Assembly (NCBI GenBank): GCA_025331565.1
Contig: JAFREQ010000043.1
Location: 496,001-560,000 of the forward strand
Length of the DNA: 64,000 nucleotides
Direction of reading: 5' to 3'
Source: Holacanthus passer
Lineage: Eukaryota > Chordata > Actinopteri > Pomacanthidae
Every line of letters begins with the position of its first letter. Position 1 is the first letter of the stretch. Positions 13,320-24,313 of this stretch are shown here, piece by piece. A program made the translations under genes and the position numbers. Under the pieces are notes generated by a model that made no database searches, was not told the DNA's origin, and worked only from the letters and a program-made list of their open reading frames with translations.

Positions 13320-16129
13320 GGACACACACAAGGACACCTCCAGCAAATGGGTGACATGGAAAAGGAGCCACCACCCTTCCATAGTAAGAATGTCTTGCAA
13401 GGATATCCTGGTACAAGCTGTTAACATGGCATTCCTGACCTGCATGCTCGCCACCTTTTGCATGTAATTTGTATACATTTGAAAACATATATCACATTTG
13501 CAAATGCACTGAGCAGTAAGTTACAGTACTACAGTTTTGACAAATACAATATTTAGAGAGTAGGAGTGTGAAGCACAAAGTTATGGATCACAGTGTTTTA
13601 CATGCACGGATTTTCCCTGTGTAAACATCCCTGTGTTTTGTCAGTGACAGGCCAGCGAACGTTCATCAGAGAGCAGCGGCTCAGCCAATGAGGTGAAATG
13701 AGGAAAATCTAATTTTTGCGGTTTTGCAAAAACAAAGCTGCGCACTGCTACTAAATCATGTGAAATTCTTTGTAAACAGAGGTGATACAAGCGCATACCA
13801 AGGGTTTTCAGCACGCTTGGTATCTGCTTTATGTCCTGCCACAATAACATCAAATACCTTAATCCAATAGGGGGGAAAGCTCCAAAGAATACACACAGGA
13901 AACAGAGATTTTGAGAAGTCGTGTCTGCAGCATAAAGTGGAAACACCACAAATAAAAACCTTCACAGGCCCCATGCTTTTTGCACAACCAGTTGTTGAAG
14001 TGTGTCAATGCATTTTCCAGTAAGAAAACCTATAATGGTTGTTCCACTGTTTGATTCAACAAACAGTTTTATCCGGATGTATCTATGTAATCACCTATGA
14101 TCCTGCAACGTAGCGATGGTGCGAAGATTAGAAGCTTATCCAATTAGCCCTCTGCTGAGCCAATCAGCAACATCTAAAGCCCACGGCCGTGCTGAAGTGC
14201 CGCCGGGGCCGCCTCAGATCAGCAGAGCCACAGAGAGAAGTGAGGGGCCCTCACACTGGGATAATGGTTTGTCCTCTGTTTGTCGCAAACTAATATTCAA
14301 TGAGCACCTTCTTTCTTGAACTCAGGTATTAGAGAGGGGAAAGCTTAGATAATTCAAGTGTGACTAATGTTATTCCAGCTTGGAGAGACCCCACACTGTG
14401 TCTCTTTCATTGTTCTTTTCAGAAAAGGAGGTTGAAAATGGTTGGAAATTTCTTGTGAGGGGTTTTAATGTTTTCATTAAATTACTGCTTTCCTTACACA
14501 AAAAACTGTTTGATTTACTGTGCATAGAATTTCAGATTTTAATCAAAGCCACACTCTGAAAATTCTTATTGTCATTTTTTCACTGAAATATTATAATAAA
14601 GATGAGGAGTTGGTGGTCAAAGAAACTAACAAATTAAGACAAACCACTGTGTTGGACTGGATCTGTTGTGCCAGAAGCACAAATTACAACAATTTGCCTG
14701 ATGTCCTTCATAATTAGAGGATGAGCTGTGCCAAAGCCTATGACATGTTTTTTGTTTGCCATCTCTGTGGTTTTCACTCATGAATCCCACAGTTTCCAAG
14801 GGAAGCTTCAGTGCAGTGATATTCTGCCATCATTCTCTGCTAAATACTGCCCTCTGCAGGACAAACGTGGTATAGCTCTATGTGTGGGAACAATAAGCCT
14901 ACTTTTATATTGATGTGCATAAAGGGAGACAGTGTTTTTTGGTCATGCTTATGCCTACTCAGAGATGAATGTTACATGCAGGGAGCTTTAAAGGCATTTT
15001 GAATTGCACTTTTGTGCCTTTCATGTTCGGCGTAATTCACCCCGCTGAGATGCCACCCTGGAGGTCAGCTGCAGAGTGCAACTGAAGACTCTTTCAGTGA
15101 AGGTGACACAGGTCATTTATGTCCAAGAAAGAATTATGACTATTTTTTTCCTCATCTGTCATCGTGGCTGAGCTGGGGGTGCGTCGTCATGAATGCGCTT
15201 CCACCCGCACAGCTGGGTGGTCCGCAAAGCTGAATGTGACCCCAATAAAGACCTTTGTGCCGAGCGGCTGTGAACGGCGCCTGCTCTAGCATGAACCTCA
15301 CTTTTGTCAAAGTGTCAGGGGGCACTGATTCATGACACATTATGCACAACACAAAGGATTAAATAGAGGGCCTGTTTGCTGCTGAAATGTATCACAGCTG
15401 ACTTTTATCATATCAAATGAAATGTCACTTAGTGTGACCTTTTGTCCTGGAATGAAGACGGACATTTTCTTTCCTGAGTTTGGATTCATATAAACTATAT
15501 GACAAAGATACAATTTAAAACCAAATGTGTCAGAATTCAAAACATTGTCATGCAAGCTGTGTGATGTGAGTTGGAACAGTTCTTGACCTCATGACTTTTT
15601 AAAAACAAAATGGTAAATGATACGATATACACAAGTATATTTTCCTTCAAACTTACACACAGCTGTTGTGACCAGTGATGGAAAAAGTGCAGCCAGTGGA
15701 TCACTAATCAGTGAAGTACTCAGTAGTGTTGACACTCCAGTTTCATAAAACTGTGATTGTGGATTAATGACACTGAGACTTTCCTCTCTGTATTACTTCT
15801 GAATCTACAATGTCAAATCACCCTCATCTTCTCAGTTATTATATGAAGTCTTCTAGGCCTGTTTAAAGTGGAGAGGAATCCAGCACCATCCTGCAAACAA
15901 AAATATGAAATCATACACATTTCATTTTTTATTCATTTTTACACACTTATAAGTCAAAATGAAGCAAAATTATTCAGAACAAGTCTCAGTAATTGAATCT
16001 ACTTGAACAGATTTAGATTTCTTTTTATATGACCTTGCCCCAAAAGCAAATGCTTATTGAAAATATTGTTCTATATTTTACAGTGGGACAAATTTTTTTT
16101 TGGCATAATCACCCATTTTGTTTACTACT

Positions 16130-16215
16130 TATCCTGCAGCAAGTCACATGGGGCTGTATATCCCAGCATGCATTGAGTGAGAATGGGGTACTGCACACCT
16201 TGGACAGGTCAGCAG
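16130..16215 (+). repeat. Interspersed repeat fragment, 'tatcccagcatgcattg...ggacaggtc' family
   Basis: Contains 'tatcccagcatgcattgag' and 'acaccttggacaggtc', a dispersed teleost repeat. Related fragments are seen at 38905-38960 and 55140-55235. It imitates an exon because it has an upstream cag and a downstream gt, but the match to the repeat family explains it. Confidence 0.6.
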
Positions 16216-17265
16216 GTTATCTCAGCTAATTAAAGACAGAAAGGCACAATCACAGACAGTTTAGGGCGGGGATTAAGATATTTGTTAAAAAATGAAATTA
16301 ATCTGTTCTGTCTGTAAAGTATTTTGACAACAAGGCTGCTTGGCTCATACTCCCACTAGATGTAGGTGTATCCAATGAAGCTGATGAAGAACAGGTGCTG
16401 ATCCGTTCTGGCTGAAAGAAGTGACACTGGGACCATCAAGCCAGCGGAGCTGACAGGTCAGACCATTTTTCAGTAACACAAAACTACTCCATATTTTATA
16501 TATCTGTGCACACATACAGTCTGTCTGTGCCAACTCATGGTCAATTTAAATTTGAAATCAGGAATGTTTCCCTCTTTGCAGAAGCAAAATAACATTGAAA
16601 ATAGAAAAAGAGATGTCAGATCATAAGCAACTTTTTTATTTGACTTGAGAATCGATGATACAGCTCCTGACAAACCAGGGCTGGTGTCTCTAAGTACAGT
16701 TTTTAAGTTTCCCCACAACCAAACTTTTCTACAACTTTTACAACACTTACTAAATGATCTAAGCTCCTACATCCTTTGGTTCAGCGGTTCCCATTTTTTT
16801 TTGGCTTGTGAACCCTTAAAACAATATTAGACAAAAGGAGATTTTCCTCCTGTTTAATCTTGAGTTCTGATAGTGTAAAATGAAAAATATGTCTGAAAAT
16901 ACTAAAATAAACTAAAATCTAAAATTAAATTTTATGCTGCATGAATCTTTTTTTCTGCATTCTTCCTTTTATTGTTTTCAGTCCCTTGTGGCCATGCATT
17001 TCAAAAGGAACACAGTTTGTGTTTTGTGAATGAAAGCACTGTTTTGAAGTGAAGCAGATGTGGAAAGCCTTTGCTCTTAATAGTATTGCATTAACATAAA
17101 TCTCTTCAGTAAGCCTGCATGTTACTCAGCTAAATCTACCTAACATGCTGTCTTACACAAGGTATTTTTCCTTCTTCTCAGCTGCTTTGACACTTTGAAA
17201 ACTTGCCTCAGAGGCTGATATGATGTGATACTGTCTAACTGGCTCACACTGGATCAGCCCTGCAG

Positions 17266-17442
17266 CCTCTGAGTCTGTATCTGATGAACTATGCAATGCA
17301 AGAAATATCATTTTATATCAATCCTGGAGGTTTGAACATTAGTGAATCTAATCACCAGCTGAGGAATCTGTTCCCTTCTGACTCAACAGTCGAAGCCCTG
17401 AGGCTGGAGAACATGACGCTGCAGATCTCCAGTGGAGCTTAA
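17266..17442 (+). other. Possible coding block, unrecognised
   Basis: After a candidate acceptor (ccctgcag at 17258-17265) a frame of 58 codons runs to a TAA at 17440-17442. It reads PLSLYLMNYAMQEISFYINP at its start and ends in a leucine-rich stretch, VEALRLENMTLQ. It could be a last exon, or part of the exon chain that begins 114 bases downstream. However, no good donor joins it in phase to that chain, because a join at 17431 leads into a stop. I do not recognise the protein. The composition looks like real protein, but the evidence is limited to an open frame and one splice signal. Confidence 0.3.
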
Positions 17443-17455
17443 TGACTTTCTCTTC

Positions 17456-17495
17456 TAGCTACAGTGAATACAAAAGGTTGTATTCACTGTAGCTA
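17456..17495. repeat. Perfect 18-bp inverted repeat (hairpin)
   Basis: Arm 17456-17473 (tagctacagtgaatacaa) and arm 17478-17495 (ttgtattcactgtagcta) are exact reverse complements around a 4-base loop, aagg. It lies 14 bases after the stop of the 17266-17442 frame and 60 bases before the next exon-like block. Confidence 0.9.
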
Positions 17496-17555
17496 TAAGT
17501 TCACAAATGCACAAATACAATACTTATTGTTTCTTTATCCTGTCTGTGTACTTAG

Positions 17556-17698
17556 TTGACAAATGCAGATGTTGCCTCATTGACCAAGCCAACAGTCGTG
17601 TCTCCAGTGTCGCAAGAGGCTCGTTGTTCTGGGGATGAAGTGTCAGGTGAAGAGGAAATGCAGCTTTTCATAAAGGGATTTGGTGCAGTACAGTCTAG
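17556..17698 (+). CDS. Exon 1 of 3 (seen) of an unrecognised gene
   Basis: A 143-bp open block of 47 codons plus two bases. The acceptor is pyrimidine-rich (tgtctgtgtacttag) and the donor TCTAG|GTATGT is good. The protein begins LTNADVASLTKPTVVSP, has an acidic middle (SGDEVSGEEE) and ends MQLFIKGFGAVQS. It ends in phase 2, and the block at 18845-18936 starts in the matching phase, completing a Ser codon. No domain is recognised. Earlier exons must exist if the gene is real, and I could not identify them. It is the upstream neighbour of the CFAP52-like relic on the same strand. Confidence 0.45.
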
Positions 17699-18844
17699 GT
17701 ATGTGCATAGTTCTTGCATGGAAGCTTGATGTTTTCTAAGTAATTAAAAATCTTATGTTACAACGTGAAATGTCAGTGAGCGCCTTGTGGAATCATCTTT
17801 GTCAGTGCTTATTTTTAAGTTTTCTGAGAAGAGTTTGCATCGTCCTGGCTGCAGTCTTGGATGTCCTCCCTCTCTTCCTTGCACATTAGCTCGTGTTCAG
17901 CCAAGTTGGATAGGGAGCATCATAGCAGCTATCATCATCAGCCAATAAATCTTTTATGGAATTCAAAACCGGGCTTTGCTTGTGCTGCTCAGCGGCTCCT
18001 GCAGTCTTGTTGTGAAGCCTCTTCAGTGTTGATTTAACTGTATGTTGAAAGGAAAGAATCAGTGTCCTGATGGAAAACTCAGTTTAGGATCTTGAGGTCT
18101 TCTCAGGAATTTTACCACAACACCAACATAACAAAGACATTGTATTAAGATGGTTACATCAGACATAAGTCATTGGATCATGAACTGTGCCTTTGACACA
18201 GTTTTAAAGGGCAAACACTGAATTATTTAGGGCACAAACTGCTGTTTTACTGGAAACTGTGCTTTGACACCACTGTCTGACTCACGTGCAATGAACAAAT
18301 AGGCCTTTTGACGTGTCACAGCAACAGATGTAAATAATAGGTTTAGTAATGGCTGAATTCCATTTAGCTGCTTCAGTTTCAGGGTCCTGATTTTGTTCAT
18401 GCGTCACACTGATGGTTTACTGGGACACCTGAATAGAACTGAGCCATTAATATTGTTATTAGTAACATATGGGCTTTTCCTGCTATCACAAGTCAAAGTC
18501 TCTGCCGTGAGAACATCCTGCAGTGTAACAATCATCTGTCCTTTACTGTATGAACAACATTTCTGATGGTAGTGACTGGAAATTAAATTAATATGATGAT
18601 AATGTTGCATCTAAGGAACTAAACTGGTTTACATGATGATGAGAGCATTGGGTGTTTCCTCACACCTTTCCCTTCTCCCAATGAGGGCTTTAAAGCAAAG
18701 CTAAAGATTAAAGTTGTGACAATGCCTTGTAACTTTTCAGTAACTACTATTACAATGTGGCATCATAGCACAAGATTCATAATATATAGTAGTTTTGTTG
18801 TCACTACAGTGTGTTACTGACAGTGTGTATTGTGTTTTTTGTAG

Positions 18845-18936
18845 TGACAGTTCAGCTGCAGGAGCAGGTGCGCGGTCACAGTACCAGGTGGTAGTGGGCA
18901 GACATGCTGATTCAGCAGAAATCTTTACCTGCACAG
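18845..18936 (+). CDS. Exon 2 of 3 (seen) of an unrecognised gene
   Basis: A 92-bp block (one base, 30 codons, one base) between a T-rich acceptor (gtgttttttgtag) and a donor ACAG|GTACTG. It encodes DSSAAGAGARSQYQVVVGRH followed by ADSAEIFTCT. It takes its phase from 17556-17698 and passes phase 1 to 19332-19378. Three consecutive blocks with compatible phases and plausible splice sites argue for a gene rather than chance. The product is not recognised, and a decayed gene fragment remains possible. Confidence 0.45.
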
Positions 18937-19331
18937 GTACTGAAGAGACAAATGTATCTCAATCAGTCGGAACAGTGCTGCGAACAAAGAGGCCAGTCGT
19001 GTATAACAGATGCTCCTGCAGCGAGGGACATGTTGTCAGTGTCACCATCAGCTATTAAATATTCATTTGTTGTTTTGTCCCATTTGGCTCCTGTCTTTAA
19101 AAATAGAAAGAGTGGCACGTTAAATATCAAATCTTACCAGCAGAGGGAGCCATAACACAAGTCAATTTAAGTTGTAGTGTACAGACTGGAGTACTATACC
19201 CACTGTAAATCTTCTGTTTTTAAGATTGTCAGTGTGTGTGCACTCTTTAAACTACAGATGCACATTTTCCCAAATTAAAAAAGCAATAGATTTAAATATT
19301 GATGTTATTGTGGTTTTGCTGTGTTTTGCAG

Positions 19332-19378
19332 CAGTACTACAGACCATTATGAGTTCTTTGCTTGCAGAACTTTCTTAG
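19332..19378 (+). CDS. Exon 3 of 3 (terminal) of an unrecognised gene
   Basis: After a strong acceptor (tgctgtgttttgcag) the frame continues VLQTIMSSLLAELS and ends at TAG 19376-19378. A second AG three bases later (cagcag) gives a one-residue NAGNAG-type choice without changing the frame. A candidate poly(A) signal AATAAA lies at 19807-19812. The short helical tail is not diagnostic of a family. Confidence 0.4.
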
Positions 19379-19851
19379 AGAAAGTTCTACCTGATTTACA
19401 TTTACATTTTAGAGGGAAGCATCATTACCAGCAGCTTTCATGACCTTCTGAATCTGAAAGCCTTGTTGCAGTTCACTACACAGATGCTGACTCATGTTAT
19501 GCTTCATCCATAATTACAACTTCTTGTCTCCATCTATGCACATGCACATATAAACAGCCAGCACCTACTTTTCCCCCCTTTTTTTTGCAACCAAAATGAT
19601 GGAGAATTCCTGTGTTTACTGCCAGAATGGGACAGAGGAAGCTTCAGGATCACAGAACCCCCCAGCTTGAGATTGACAGCTGTTGCCACCACCTGAGATA
19701 GCAGGAGAATAATGAGGGAGGGGAGGAGAGATAAAGCCACCAGGGGATTTTTACCCAAAAAAAAAAAATTAATATTCATGATTAGACTCCAGGCCTGTGA
19801 GACAGGAATAAAATGTATTTGTGCTGCAGTGCTAAATGTGAAGCTAGTTCC

Positions 19852-19852
<1 letters not shown>

Positions 19853-19897
<45 letters not shown>
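19853..19897. repeat. (GT)n microsatellite
   Basis: Uninterrupted GT run of about 45 bases between the unrecognised gene tail and the CFAP52-like exon. Confidence 0.95.
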
Positions 19898-19898
<1 letters not shown>

Positions 19899-20111
19899 GA
19901 GTTTCCTGCTGTAACTGATAACAGTTCAGATACAGTGAAAGTAGGACTGGTAGTGGATGAAATAGGGCATGAATAGAAATAGCTCCGGAGCCCGAGCTCC
20001 GCTGCTCTCTGGAGGGAGTGCTGTGTCAGTTGCCTTCATGTGTGCTGTTAAGCCGATGGCTGTCTATTCTCTGTCCAGGTGCTTGCGCGTGTGTGTGTGT
20101 GCGTTTGCTAG

Positions 20112-20256
20112 TGTGTGGGAGATCCTGCCCAGGACTCGCAAGCTCCTGGAATCCATGAGAAAGCATAAGGCCTCTGCCAAATGCATTAAGATTAAAGGCA
20201 TTGACAAGGAATGTGTTATTGCCAGCTCAGATGGGGCCTGCATAATCTGGGACCCG
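20112..20256 (+). pseudogene. cfap52: Single CFAP52 (WDR16) WD40 exon, probable relic
   Basis: Starting after the acceptor gtttgctag, the block reads (R)VWEILPRTRKLLESMRKHK, ASAKCIKIKGIDKECVIASS and DGACIIWDP. From memory this matches the CFAP52 segment with RVWQI, then KEHK, a CI(K/R)(I/V)K motif, ECV(T)ASTDG and CIIWDL. CFAP52 is a ciliary axoneme WD40 protein. The acceptor phase fits an Arg codon split before VW, as that family needs. The donor (CCG|GTGGAA) is weak. I found no upstream CFAP52 exons, and none of the C-terminal ones between 20257 and 24313 where they would be expected. In mammals CFAP52 lies directly upstream of USP43 on the same strand, so the position fits. I infer a remnant of a lost or duplicated copy; a functional gene with exons I failed to see is less likely. 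Confidence 0.6.
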
Positions 20257-22482
20257 GTGGAAGCCAGAACTCGCCCACTCAACCCCTTCTGTTTCTTTCC
20301 TGCTGAAACTAATTCACATCACAGGAACGGTTAAATCGATTTAGTCCTGATGAAGGCGACCGTCTTGTTAAACTGTGCAAAACGCTTGTAGGACACCGTA
20401 TTTAGTCAGGACTGTAAAAACACATGAGGCGGTATTGATTTCCTCCCTGGGCCTTGCTGTCTTGTCACTCTGCCTGTCCATGTAGGCACTTTGTGAGGAT
20501 AACACTGATCAGCACTGTCCACTACACCTGCCAGACAAAAAGCAGGTCATCATTAGTGACAGAAGCAGAGAGGTGCTCGGAAGCATCTAAACTTTCATCG
20601 TGCATATAAGTTTAGATAAATGCTCGAAAACAAACTGGTGTGTGTACTGTACAATCTTGCCTCTGGTCATATTTTACTGTATCAAGGAGGCCACAGCAGG
20701 CCAGTGTGACACTCACAGTGCATTGTTCTTTTAGCACAGGGAGTGTTTGTTCCCAAAGCAGACGGCATATATGACTCAGGCGACCAGATGGTCTCTGTCG
20801 CCTACTTCATCTTTAGGAGTTGACATTTCCTTCTTTGCAGCGAGGAGCTGGCAAATTACCTCTCCATTTATAGGCATAACATGACTTAACTAATAGCTTA
20901 TGACGCCGCAGCGCTGATCTAATTATGTGCACTGCAGCCTTACAAAGGGAAGAAATACACCTTGCTGTCTCTTTTGTGCATGTTATCATAACTTTGATTT
21001 TAAAGGGTTGAGCTTTGTGTGAGATGTTCCCTCACATCAAGGACAGTAAAATATAGGCCACACATAGAAGGAAAAAACACATTGGTGCAGCTTCCTTGTC
21101 ATAGTGAGGGAAGAGCTTGCACACTATATGGAATTAGATGTTGGTGTTAGTCATGGGAGAAATCATCTTTGCGAGAGAAATATTAAAAGGCGCCTGACCT
21201 TGAAAAGAAAAAAAATGCAAAATGGCTCTATAAATAACATCAAATAGCACCTGAAAGAGGAGGCCAAAATAAGAAGGAGACGACTGCCAAACCCAGAGAT
21301 GATTATTGCTTAGTCGTGAACTCTCAAACATCCACTGCTGCTACTGTACTTATGTGATAGACGACAGCAGCTCAGAGGTGCCCCTGGGTCGTCATTGTAG
21401 AAGTTAAAAAAAAATACATATATGTTTCATCTAGTCCCTTGGAGAAGAAATGAATCTGTCTGGAGATGAAAATACTCCAGTCCAAGCTTTTTGGTAGTTT
21501 CATCACATCTCCCTTCTGCTGTCAATGAAAAAAAAATACCATAGGCAGATTTATATAGCTTGGGTTCGTCGTGGCTGAGGAGTCATCAAAAATGTGGGTT
21601 CAAGCAGGATCAAGTGAAAGGAGTCGACCCAACACATGCCAGGGGAGCATAAACTCCTGCCTGAGTGAAGCCTTACATTTAGTTTGGGGTCATTGTGTCA
21701 GAGTGAGATCATCTCTGTCCATTGCTGCTGGTATCTACATGCATATTGTTACCCCCCCCAGATACTGTAGATCGTTGCTTAAAGCGGGTCTGACTTGTTG
21801 GTCCCCATTGGCACAATCAGTGAAATATGAAACCTATTTCACAGAAATTAGATTTACTGCAGCGTTGGTTCACATGAACAGTTGGCACGTTTGCTATATA
21901 GTGTGTAAGAGAGAAGATTATTGTTTGCCTCCTTGTCTTGGAGGCAGATGACGTTGGGAGAAGGAGGCCTTTGGCGAGGCTTTGCTTATTTGTACATGGG
22001 CCTTCGAATTCAAGTCGTAGTATTCTGAGCACAGACCCTTCTGCTGCGCACACTCATGGCCGTCTCTCAGCTCTCAGCTTAAAGTGTTCTTGAGTTTCCC
22101 CTCTGTTGAAATTGAGCCTGCTGGTGTGATTATTGCTTCCCAACAACAACAGGTACTCCACCGTCATCAGCACCTCTCTGAAGGCAGGAGGCTCTCCTCC
22201 ACGGCTCCCTTGGCTCGGAGTCGCTCTTGTTGCAATAGCAGCGAGGAGGAGAGTCGGTCCTAATGCTTTCGTTCAGTGCCGCGATAAATCTGCGGTGTTT
22301 TAGTGTTAGTGAGACAGCCCTGTGTGATTAAACATATCTATGTAGTGAGCAAAGCAGATAAGCAGGGGCCGCTTTCCTCTACTTCATGGCCCAGGAATGA
22401 TAGTAATAATCCAGGACGCTGTAACCTGTGATAAATGCCTTTCAAGGCTTAGCTAATGAATTTCCTCTGTGGGCTGCTGGGG

Positions 22483-22520
<38 letters not shown>

Positions 22521-22570
22521 AAGACACACTCTCTTATTGCCTTTTTTATTCTTCTGAATTGGCAGAAATC
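20257..22570. other. Intergenic sequence between the CFAP52-like relic and usp43 upstream repeats
   Basis: No exon is supported. The sequence holds an (AC)n run at 22484-22520 and otherwise unassigned single-copy-looking DNA. I looked here specifically for the missing C-terminal WD40 exons of CFAP52 and saw none. Confidence 0.5.
22484..22520. repeat. (AC)n microsatellite
   Basis: AC dinucleotide run with one interruption (actcacac) at its 3' end. Confidence 0.9.
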
Positions 22571-22574
22571 AGTA

Positions 22575-23900
22575 CAATAGACCAGTGATTCCCGACCAGA
22601 GGTACTTGGAGGGGGTACTTGTGCAGTTGCCAGAGGGTACGAGAAAAGATGGTGTAGCTCAACTAATTTGAATAAAATTTACATTATGATGTGATTACAT
22701 ATATATTCACAGAATGAGTCAGCAGTAAAACCTTAACACCTCAGGTTGTGATTGAGTGTGTGAGAACTAGTTAGACAGCGAGCGAGCAATGGTTGGAACA
22801 TGTGGCCTCGATGCAAACTTGACCAAACTAAACATTGATAGATGAACTTGTGGAAAAATGATTGTAATATCGTATAACATCATCTGCATCAGACAGCTGA
22901 CTTCATGAGCTCCCACATCTCTGTGGAAGAAGAGTAAACCGCACTTTTATTTACTGGCACTGCCCATAAGAGAAGAAATGTGAAAAAGTCAGACATAGCT
23001 GATTTCTCTTTCCTTATTGGAAACAGTTTGATTTCACATCATCTTTACAATGGATTCAACTAGTCTGTGAAAACATCATGGACAATGACTGTTTTTGAGG
23101 GTTGCTGAAGGTAACAGGAGATAAAGTGGGAATCCCCATAAAGTGTTGATGGAGGCAAGTGCAGCCTTTCAAACTGAACATGACTATATTTAGTGTCTTA
23201 ATAGTAAAGGCTCTCAGTGATGATGTGTGGTGCTCTGACATGTCATTTATCATAACATCAGACTTTGTGGTGAAGACCTATAAATGTCCTAAAAGGTTTT
23301 CTATGATGCAGTCTGATTATTCATCCAACTGATCTGTGGAAAACAAGTGTGTCACTAAGTATATTTATTCAGGTACTGTACTGTCATAGCACAGTTTTGA
23401 AGTTTTCTACCTCATTACATATCAGAGAGAAGTATTGTATTTTTACTCCACTAAATTTATTTGTTATAGCTGTGATAGTTACTTTTCAAGATTCATATTA
23501 TGTATTCATAGAAGCTTATGAAATACAATGCAGTATTAAATATTAAACTAGGGTAGTAACCAAAAAAGCAGTCATCATGTTTCAGATGTCTGGAAGTTCA
23601 GATCTACCACAGAGACATTTCACCTTTCTTACATGGTTTCATTAAAAGACATGAGAGGAAAAATAATCCAATATTCAAAAAAGTGATAAAGAATGAAATG
23701 ATGGTGAATCATAAAATAGTTCAAACTAACTCCTGCTTTAAGGCATCAATATAAAAATATCATATATACTAATAATTCTTTTTGCACAATGAGAAGTTTG
23801 TTCATATACTTGAGAAGGGTATTGAATGCAGCACTTTTACTTGTAATAGAGTACTTTTACTTATAAACTGAATGGCTCTACTTTTTCCACCAGTGATGCA
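22575..23900. repeat. Repeat cluster upstream of usp43, including left copy of a ~560-bp direct repeat
   Basis: Bases 22585-22640 carry the 'gattcccgaccagaggtac' and 'ttggagggggtacttg' motif of a dispersed fish element. Bases 22826-23386 recur as a direct repeat at about 25250-25804. Bases 23425-23897 are a second common teleost repeat, recognised by 'tatttttactccactaaat', 'acttttacttgtaatagag' and 'ctactttttccaccagtga'. Its end lies about 400 bases before the usp43 start codon, so the repeat cluster borders the promoter. Confidence 0.7.
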
Positions 23901-24116
23901 AAGTAAAAACCCAAACACTTGTGTGTGTGTCAGGCTGCTTGTAAAAGGCTGACACATGAGTCCCAGCTGTGCACTGGCCTCTCCTCCGCTCCATGTGGCG
24001 GCCGGTGGGAGGGGACAGCGGCTCGGTCCCAGGCTCTGCTCCAGCAGGAGTCGGCTCTCGGTGGGGAGAGAGGGACGGAGCTCGGACGCGTGGAGGCTGG
24101 AACACGGCCTGAGTCT

Positions 24117-24142
24117 GAGAGAGAGAGAGAGAGAGAGAGAGA
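24117..24142. repeat. (GA)n microsatellite in the probable usp43 5' leader
   Basis: Uninterrupted GA run about 170 bases before the start codon. Confidence 0.9.
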
Positions 24143-24284
24143 TGAGGGGTTTCAGTAAGTGCTGCGATGGATGAGGAAGGTTCATCAGGAGGAGAAGAAG
24201 CACCGGCTCCGGGATGCTGTCACCTCTGGGCGCTTTCCTCCGCACGGGAGGCAGAGACGTGACGCACCGGGATCACCAGCCTGA
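24142..24284 (+). promoter_or_regulatory. Upstream ATGs / short upstream frames in the usp43 leader
   Basis: Upstream ATGs at 24142, 24167 and 24171 open short frames. The one at 24167 is in frame with the usp43 start but ends at TGA 24260-24262. The one at 24171 is in another frame and runs to about 24284. If the transcript starts upstream of them they could reduce initiation at 24314. Confidence 0.5.
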
Positions 24285-24313
24285 GATCGGATCGAGGGAG
24301 TAGAGAGGCGGCG

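Larger units (their letters stand above)
7353..17265. other. Intergenic sequence with repeat relics, no gene supported
   Basis: No exon chain with splice signals or a recognisable domain was found. The longest open frame is 9719-10186 on the + strand (155 codons); it has no recognisable motif and looks like a chance frame. Contents I can name are interspersed repeats near 9290-9640, 11490-11600, 12410-12860, 16130-16215 and 16780-16830, and an (AC)n microsatellite at 13282-13318. Patches at 10360-10630, 12000-12130 and 14110-14240 look less repetitive and could be conserved noncoding DNA. Confidence 0.55.

Noticed and set aside
13188..13488. Cys/Val-rich frames over the (AC)n tract, and similar frames at 19712-19900, 31764-32185, 35480-35803 and 58472-58705
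   Set aside because: Artefacts of dinucleotide repeats. The last one is partly real only because exon 6 follows the GT tract.
14116..14319. Frame with a GC-rich SKAHGRAEVPPGPPQ stretch
   Set aside because: No acceptor/donor pair in phase and no homology I can recall; possibly a conserved noncoding element.
16136..16207. Exon-like block with cag acceptor and gt donor
   Set aside because: Sequence belongs to the 'cccagcatgcattg...ggacaggtc' dispersed repeat.
17181..17265. Strong acceptor-like ttccttcttctcag at 17167-17180
   Set aside because: All three frames after it meet a stop within about 40 bases, and no suitable donor follows.
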